Origin: Diploptera punctata
Lineage: Eukaryota > Arthropoda > Insecta > Blattodea > Blaberidae
Direction: 5' to 3'
Length of the DNA: 64,000 nucleotides
NCBI GenBank assembly: GCA_030220185.1
Contig: JASPKZ010009880.1
Location: 5,001 to 69,000 of the forward strand
The translations under genes were made by a program, and so were the position numbers. The notes under the pieces were generated by a model. It saw nothing but the letters and a program-made list of their open reading frames with translations. It was not told the origin of the DNA and ran no database searches. Below, in pieces: positions 57,650-64,000 of the stretch. The stretch's first letter is position 1. Each line of letters starts with the position of its first letter.

Positions 57650-59950
57650 GGCTGAATTTTCCATTAAGCACAGTGATACGTTTTTAAACAAGTTTAAAAC
57701 ATTTTGAAATATTTTTAAACGCGTTTTAAACATCATCCAATGTTGCAACAATATTTTTTAATATTTATATTTCTATGTAAAACATGATCGTCCTACATTC
57801 TTCCTTGCTACTTGTTGCTATTTTCCCTCTTCCTACGTTGTTCCAACGTTGCCACCATCAAGAACCCAAATACTCCAGATGTTGCCAACATCACTTCCAC
57901 TTTCCCTGGATTTTACCTACGTTAGAGTAATTGATTTGTGTTGCAGTAATTAATTTAAGTTTGGTTAGCTTTTAGGTTCCTTGCTTTTTAATTGTGATTT
58001 GATATGTAAAATAAATTACCTCTTCATATCTGTTATTCTATGAAAAATTCAAAATGTCAGACGGTTACCACGTAAAATCATATTTCCACTAGTTCATTTC
58101 GTGTTAATTACATATTTAGACAAGTTCTGGGAATTTTGTGTCAATGTTGGTCATACTGATTTCACATACATATACCGCCAACTGCTGGTGGTTGCATTTA
58201 TCTTTCTGGGATTACATGGAGCACTAGCGCATGTGCACTGGGGTTCTATAGAACATAGAAGAATTTTAAGTGGTTAATGTAGCTTCCGGTAGATAGCTCT
58301 GAAGTCGGCGTTACCAACTTTGGGAATAAATTCCCAAACGCTAAAAAAAATGGACTTAAACTAACTTCCCATTTCCTAACGTAACATAACAGTTTACATG
58401 CATATTATTTATTTCCAAATGCAAAAAAAAAATGGACGTAACTAATTTTTCTAACCTAACAAAACAATTTACATGCATATTATTTAACAAACTATAAACT
58501 AATTTTACGTACACTAACACTAAATATGGTTTCGAATTATTTTCAAATGTTGGTGACTGTGATGTGAGAGTCTCCTAGCGGTTGTTACATGAAGCATTTT
58601 CGCGCCTGTAGAACTCATACAATATTCGTGTAATTTAGAAATATTTAAAAATCGTAAGAAATGTTTATAAAATGGTTCCAAAATGTTTAAAATAGTACCA
58701 AACGTTATTATACATGGTTGAAAAGTGTTTAGTGCATCAGTGGCATAAGAATATTATATGGAAAATTGTGTTTTCAAATTATTTACAACAAATTTTACAT
58801 TTTTTCAGTGTATTTTCCCGAGGCAGACACCACGCGCATGTACCAACAGGTTTTTATTTTCAAATTATTTCCCACCATTTACAACAAATTTTAAATTTCT
58901 TCTTCTAACGATTATTTAAATATATTTTTCTATAATATATAACTATATACATAACATGAAGACATGGCAGCAATATTGATTTTTAAGAATATTCGGCTGT
59001 ACTTTCCTTTAGGACCGAAAATTTTTCCAATTTTATATCTTATTCCACTGATGCACTAAACACTCTTAAACATTTTGCAACACTTTTTAACACATTTTAA
59101 ACATATTCCAATGTTCCGAGTTTTTTTCCATATTTATATATTTGCGTAAAACATGGTCGTGCTACATTTCTTACTTCCTGCTCTTTGTCTTTTTCCCTCC
59201 ACTTCCTATGTTGTTCCAGCGTTGCCACCATCAACAACCCAAACTTGCTTTTTAAATGTGATTCCACGTTTCCTGGATTTCACCTACGTTAGAGTAATTG
59301 ATTTGTATTACAGTAATTGATTTAGGTTTGGTTAGCTTTTAGGTTCCTTGCTTTTTAAAAGTGATTTGATACGTAAAATAAATTATACATTTTTAGACAA
59401 GTTCTGGGAATTTTGTGTCAATGTTGGTCATACTGATTTCACATATATACACCACCAACTGCTGGAGGCTGCATTTATCTACCTGGGATAATTGGAGCAC
59501 TAGTGCATGCGCACTGCGATTCTATAGAACTTAGAAAAATTTTCTCCGGTCTTAAAGGAAAGTATATCCGAATATTCTATACAACAGTGCAGCCAACATG
59601 AGAACTTACTATTTATTTTTGGGTGTTACATTCTTTCACAGGTTAGAGTGCTTAAATTGTATTAGGTTAGGTTTTAGGTTGGTCTTTCACAGGTTAGAGT
59701 ACTTAAATTGAGTTAGGTTAGCTTTTAGGTTCGTTAAATAGCATATATAATGTTGGCTGCATCGCGATATTCCATAAACTCCTTTGCATTTGTTAGCGCA
59801 TGCGCGTGGTGTCTGCCTGGGACTTAGAAAAATTTTTTGCTGCACTTAATGGAAAGATTATCCACTATTTGTGTAAAATGTATTGTAGAAAAAGTTTAAA
59901 ATATAAAATAGTACGAAATGTTGGTAAAGACTGAAAAAGTAAGTCCAGAA
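57650..59950. repeat. Intron 3: repeated repeat-F modules
   Basis: The RpL12 intron 57599-60207 contains two direct ~500-bp copies (about 57700-58290 and 59045-59560) sharing GTTCCAACGTTGCCACCATC-like, CCTACGTTAGAGTAATTGATTTG and GACAAGTTCTGGGAATTTTG blocks. A TTAGGTT(A/G)... near-repeat occurs at 59660-59740. GCGCATGCGC-like palindromes recur (59508, 59800). Confidence 0.7.
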
Positions 59951-60207
59951 TCAGTATTACAAGAATGTAATATGGAAAATCGTGGGTCAAAGTAATCAAA
60001 ACTTGAGTCCATAGATACTTTTTATCAGAACATTAACTTTAATATATAGATATCAAATAGAGATCTCAACTTCCTAAAAACCATGAAGTCCTTAGTTGAG
60101 GACACAGCTGACAGAATCCAGCTAGTAAAATCTACATAATTTTCATTGATTCCAACATTTTCTATTTTGAGAGAACTGCAATGCTAATTTGAACGTTTTA
60201 ATTTCAG

Positions 60208-60326
60208 TTAAGCACAGTGGCAACTTGTCTTTTGATGATGTCATTAACATTGCAAAAACAATGAGGGACAGGTCTATGTCAAGGAAAATGGAAGGAACTG
60301 TCAAGGAGATTCTTGGAACATGTCAG
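60208..60326 (+). CDS. RpL12: Ribosomal protein L12, exon 4
   Basis: After completing the Ile codon: [39 protein letters not shown], donor GTAAAT. It corresponds to the C-terminal RNA-binding region of uL11. The expected final exon (SVGC.VDGRPPHD...-type, about 28 residues) was not found before 64000. Confidence 0.93.
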
Positions 60327-60414
60327 GTAAATTGATTGTTGATTATATTTAAATTAATATTGGGAAGTAAACATTATGAGGTTTCCCAATTTTAACTTTG
60401 AATTATGAGGTTAT

Positions 60415-60617
60415 ATCATTAATAGTGAGTGGAGAACATATTTTTATCGACTCACCTCATATGATTTCAAATTTCTTTGATACCGACGGTTTCAGACAAT
60501 ATCATGTCCCTCTTCAGTCATGGGACATGATATTGTCTGAAACCGTCGGTATCAAAGAAATTTGAAATCATATGAGGCGAGTCGATAAAAATATGTTCTC
60601 CACTCACTATTAATGAT
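60415..60617. repeat. Near-perfect PLE palindrome, ~96-bp arms
   Basis: Arms 60415-60510 and 60522-60617 around an 11-base loop, in the RpL12 intron after exon 4. Preceded by AACATTATGAGGTTTCCC, the PLE terminus phrase. The left arm and loop contain a complete hammerhead-like motif. Confidence 0.85.
60478..60520 (-). ncRNA. Hammerhead-like motif with intact core boxes
   Basis: - strand: TGA, CTGAAGA, extra G, GGACA-TGATAT-TGTCT, GAAA, CCGTCGG, TA, TCA. TGA/TCA forms helix I. All conserved boxes are present except for the extra base. Confidence 0.55.
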
Positions 60618-61019
60618 TGTTGGTTGTTAATAGAATGAGGATAATCTCTTGAACTAGTCATTTTTTTATGATCAGATTTTAATTTTTTTGTAATTTACTT
60701 TAAAAATTAAAACATGAAAATGCTACATTGTGTAAATATCATCAAACTTACATTAATTTTCAATAACTTGACAAAAATCACATTTATCAACAGCACTAAA
60801 TATGTGTGAAAACAAATTAAATAGCACATTTGAACAAACTTCATACAGGTAATTTAATTTGTTTATTATTTCCACAGCTCACCAATTTATTCATTTGTTT
60901 AACAAGCTTAACCAAATAAGATCTGCCAAAAGTGGCAAAGTATACTCGACAATCAATATTCATTTAATATATGTAGGAAATAGCACAGGTTTCTTTTAAT
61001 TATCAATGTTTAATTAATA

Positions 61020-61500
61020 ATGGAAAAACTGACCTGAAATATTTTCAAAGTCCTATAGGACAACAGTGCGCATGCACCAGGGTTTATAGAGCCAGCAATA
61101 ACCCACCGTCAAACCACATCGATTATCATCCTCGATTACTATCGATTCGTACTATAGTTAAAAAAATCATTTGTTAGATGGCAGCATGTCACTATGAAAT
61201 TTAAATTACCTATCTTTGCAATAAATCCCCAATTCTATGTTAAAAAAATATATTAATATTAAAATTTCCAAACATTTATTAAAATTAGGTGTACACTTAT
61301 CACTCCCTAATGCCTATCCAACCAGTGATAGAAAAATCATAGACTAAAGTAATATACTCTATGGAGAAAATAGCAGTCAGCATCACAATATTCTCTAACA
61401 ATGTTATAAAAATTGTTTGAATAAGTTTAATACTGAAGAAGAGCTATAATTTACAACAAACTGAAAAATCAAGTCAGTAAAAGTGCAGTTCAGCCATAAT
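61020..61500. repeat. Dispersed repeat F (copy)
   Basis: Colinear with 54740-55220, with an extra ~45-bp segment near 61110-61190. Confidence 0.65.
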
Positions 61501-61509
61501 TAATCAATT

Positions 61510-62024
61510 TTACTTTTCATAAATAGTTACATGAAGTGGCACTATAAATATAATTATTTAAAATAAACCTCATACTGTTACTTCCTTTAAATATTATATT
61601 AATAAATTGCCGTATGTTACAAAGTGTATCACATAATTTGATTTCACACTGTTTTCTTTGAGGTTTGTAAAAAATGTAACTTGCTAAATTAAATTATATT
61701 ATTATGAACTTAGAAACTTGTTTTGAAAATTTGTGTTTTTAAATATCTTTGGGCATGAGCCAATCAGGAATAGGTTGTCAAGAATCAAGAGGTTGAACTT
61801 CATGATATTTAGTGAGAAATGCACATAGAGGTAATAAAGCTTTAATCATTAGCTTCATCTGGCAACCATCACTGAAATGTATTACATGAACATGAGTGAA
61901 TTCGTCTCTCAAGAAGCCACTAGGCTTTTCAGGTTAGCGAATGGAAAACATTTTATTAAACTGAATGTGATAGGTCTACATGCCACTGGAAAGATGGGAC
62001 TTGCCTCGTTCTTTCCCTATATTC
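61510..62024. other. No feature recognised
   Basis: 61560-61590 repeats the PLE terminus phrase AAACCTCATACTGTTACTTCC. Otherwise AT-rich. Confidence 0.4.
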
Positions 62025-62339
62025 TTAACACATTGGTGACGGGCCACGGAGATCTCCGTGTTTAAATGGCCAGTGCTAGACGACGGATCACAGAGATTTC
62101 CGTGTTTACGTTTTCTATGGTTTTCCAGCCTCTTCGCTTTTGAAGGAGCATGCAGTTTTGTTTTTTCTCATTGTGAAATAAACTTTAGTTTGTTTTTGTA
62201 CCCCTCTCTTCTCTTTTATGAAATTGCCAACTTTACAGAAAGAGTTGTTTACAATTTTAAGACAGACGGCTGGTGAAATATGGAATTTTAGTGCCGATAG
62301 TTAGGCGATTACGGGATATGTATGTAACCTGTAAATATA

Positions 62340-63657
62340 CAGGGTGGACCGCTCGAATGGACCTAATTTCAAAATTGCTTGTTACTGGCAAACGGTTGAA
62401 GATAGAAACTTAAAACAACGTTCATATTACAGAAAAACTCACCAAGTTTTGATATCCAGATCACCACATCTCTATATGAGCCCCAGCAGTCACTGTGACG
62501 ATATCAAAGCGATGAACAATTTCTTGCCAAGTACGTTGGAGTATGTCTTCTGGAATGTTCTCAATAGCCTCTATGATGCGCTCACGAAGATCACGAAGGT
62601 CTTTGACTGGGGTGGTGTAAACTTTATCTTTGACATAGCCCCAGAGAAAGAAATCCAGTGGTGTTAAATCGGGAGATCTCGGGGGCCACGCGATTGGTCC
62701 TCCCCTACCAATCCAACGGCCAGGGAAAATGTTGTCCAAAGTCGTACGAACTTCATTGGACCAGTGGGGAGGAGCACCATCTTGCTGGAAAACGATGTTA
62801 GGCTGCAGTTGTTCAATTTGTGGAAAGAAGAACTGCTCCAGCATGTCAAGATATGTGGTACCACGAACAGTTTTCTCGGCGAAGAAAAACGGTCCAATGA
62901 CCTTATTATGTGACAAACTGCACCAAACATTCATCTTCGGACTATCACGAACATGCTCTTGAATAGCGTGAGGATTCTCCGATCCCCAGATCCGCACATT
63001 ATGCCGGTTTACCTTGCCTGACAAATGGAAAGTGGCTTCGTCCGAGAAGAAAATCTTGGTCATGAAGTCAGGATCAGCGCCGAGACGGTCCAGCATCGTA
63101 TTGGCGAATTCCACTCGTTTCGGCATGTCATTCGGCTCCAGACGTTGCACTTTATATGCGTGCAGTTTGAGGCGTTTGTGGACAATCCGTTGTAATGTCG
63201 ATTTTGGTATTTGAAGTTCCCGCGAAGCTCTTCTTAATGACTTCCGGGGGCTTCGCTCAAATGCGGCTTGAACATTTGCTACCATTTCATCGGATGCTCT
63301 GCGACCACCACCATGCTTCTTCAACACAGATCCTGTAGCTAATAATGTATCACGCCACTTCTTTATGCTTCTAGCAGTTGGAGCATCACGGTTAAACACA
63401 CGCCGGAACTCCCTTTGAACTCTAATGATTGATTTAAACTCCGCATACCACAAAACAGCTTGCGCTTTCATCTGCGGAGTCGCCATTTTACAAACAATTA
63501 AATCTAAGAACGAGAAACGTATCTTTGTGCCATCTACCGACAGGATTCGAAACTTGGTGAGTTTTTCTGTACTATGAACGTTGTTTTAAGTTTCTATCTT
63601 CAACCGTTTGCCAGTAACAAGCAATTGAAATTAGGTCCATTCGAGCGGTCCACCCTG
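62340..63657 (-). mobile_element. mariner-type element with long TIRs, intact-looking
   Basis: 1318 bp bounded by TA (62338-62339, 63658-63659). TIRs of about 110 bp: 62340-62449 and 63550-63657, starting CAGGGTGGACCGCTCGAATGG, differing by a 2-base indel and a few substitutions. It carries one uninterrupted transposase gene. Confidence 0.92.
62461..63486 (-). CDS. Tc1/mariner-superfamily transposase
   Basis: 341 codons without stops, starting MATPQMKAQAVLWYAEFKSI (HTH). A second HTH follows (SPRKSLRRASRELQIPKSTL). The DDE core has FFSDEATFHLSG, VFQQDGAPPHW and WPPRSPDLTPLDFFLWGYVK. By my count 41 residues separate the second Asp (QQD) from the third (PLD), i.e. DD41D, unlike the DD34D of classical mariners; rosa-type mariners were described with DD41D. 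The gene nearly fills the element between its TIRs. Length and motifs fit an active enzyme; activity is not shown. Confidence 0.92.
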   Translation of the reverse strand: MATPQMKAQAVLWYAEFKSIIRVQREFRRVFNRDAPTARSIKKWRDTLLATGSVLKKHGGGRRASDEMVANVQAAFERSPRKSLRRASRELQIPKSTLQRIVHKRLKLHAYKVQRLEPNDMPKRVEFANTMLDRLGADPDFMTKIFFSDEATFHLSGKVNRHNVRIWGSENPHAIQEHVRDSPKMNVWCSLSHNKVIGPFFFAEKTVRGTTYLDMLEQFFFPQIEQLQPNIVFQQDGAPPHWSNEVRTTLDNIFPGRWIGRGGPIAWPPRSPDLTPLDFFLWGYVKDKVYTTPVKDLRDLRERIIEAIENIPEDILQRTWQEIVHRFDIVTVTAGAHIEMW

Positions 63658-63669
63658 TATGTTGCAGAG

Positions 63670-64000
63670 GGGAAAAATTAGAAGAAACACTATTTTTCGT
63701 TCTGGAGCCGAATTTATATCTGTGGCATCATGTCTACCAGGATAATTATTATAACAGTGTGGCTATAGCTGAAAATTTGCTCGAAAGAAAGATGATAGTT
63801 TGTGGTACAATAAGCATTAACAGAGGGCTTCCAAAATCATTTGTGGAAGCAGGAAATAAACTCAAACCAGGAGAATGTGTATTTTGTAGAAGGGGGACCT
63901 TTTGCTACAAACATCGAAAGATAAAAGAGACATAGGAATGGTTAGCACATTGCATCAGGCAACCCGAGATTGGGAGGGCTAAAGTTGTAAAAATGCCCTA
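63670..64000 (+). pseudogene. piggyBac transposase C-terminal part, frameshifted
   Basis: Frame around 63720-63934 reads LWHHVYQDNYYNSVAIAENL, ERKMIVCGTISINRGLPKSF, NKLKPGECVFCRRG, then a stop. A shifted frame gives MVSTLHQAT. These are the piggyBac blocks DNYYNSV, CGTIRxNRGLP and S(T)LHxAT. The disrupted reading frame makes it a relic. Confidence 0.75.

Larger units (their letters stand above)
62025..64000 (+). mobile_element. piggyBac-like element, interrupted by mariner, open at right
   Basis: TTAA at 62025-62028 begins a TTAACACATTGGTGACGGGCC end comparable with the 23964 element. Transposase-like coding appears to the right of the mariner (63670-64000). The left coding part was not resolved and the right end is beyond the window. 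Confidence 0.55.

Noticed and set aside
62729..63214. + strand ORFs in the mariner
   Set aside because: Antisense shadows of the transposase gene.

Overview
This is a repeat-dense, AT-rich eukaryotic nuclear window. Spliced host genes with GT-AG introns, the mix of transposable elements (RTE and Jockey LINEs, Penelope-like elements, mariner, piggyBac and hAT) and many tRNA-derived SINEs point to an arthropod, most likely an insect with a large genome of the cockroach/termite type. The species is inferred, not shown. There is no bacterial-style gene organisation.

Two host genes are supported, both on the + strand. The first is a DUSP22/DUSP15-type dual-specificity phosphatase, with five coding exons between 18840 and 31465 that join in phase and carry the HC(X5)R active site. 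Its short first exon was not found. The second is ribosomal protein L12 (RpL12), with four coding exons between 57072 and 60326. Exon 3 carries a one-base insertion, and the last exon is expected beyond the right edge. Everything else I recognise is mobile-element material or unannotated AT-rich intergenic or intronic sequence.

Layout: 0-9 kb holds a deleted mariner, SINEs, RTE ends, a hAT remnant and a tandem duplication carrying two SINEs. 9-20 kb holds RTE, Penelope-like (PLE) fragments and several large fold-backs, an RNase-H LINE tail, and a TIR element. 18.8-31.5 kb is the phosphatase gene, whose introns hold PLE, LINE, SINE, piggyBac-like and other TIR elements; one SINE sits directly against the exon 5 splice acceptor. 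32-42 kb holds RTE, MITE and SINE copies, a perfect 105-bp-arm palindrome and a piggyBac scrap. 42.9-48.1 kb is a nearly full-length but frameshifted Jockey-type LINE. 48.8-51.4 kb is a nearly full-length PLE (RT plus GIY-YIG) on the - strand. An inverted pair of ~430-bp arms brackets 48.3-56.5 kb. 56.9-60.3 kb is RpL12. 62.0-64.0 kb is a piggyBac relic interrupted by an intact-looking mariner with ~110-bp TIRs.

The most notable signal is a recurrent hammerhead-ribozyme-like motif in PLE-derived sequence: a (C/U)UGANGA box, one extra nucleotide, helix II, GAAA, a short mostly palindromic helix III, then U[A/C]. About ten copies from several sequence families occur, several inside large inverted repeats. 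Hammerhead motifs in PLEs are established; the extra nucleotide shared by diverged copies is what deserves checking.
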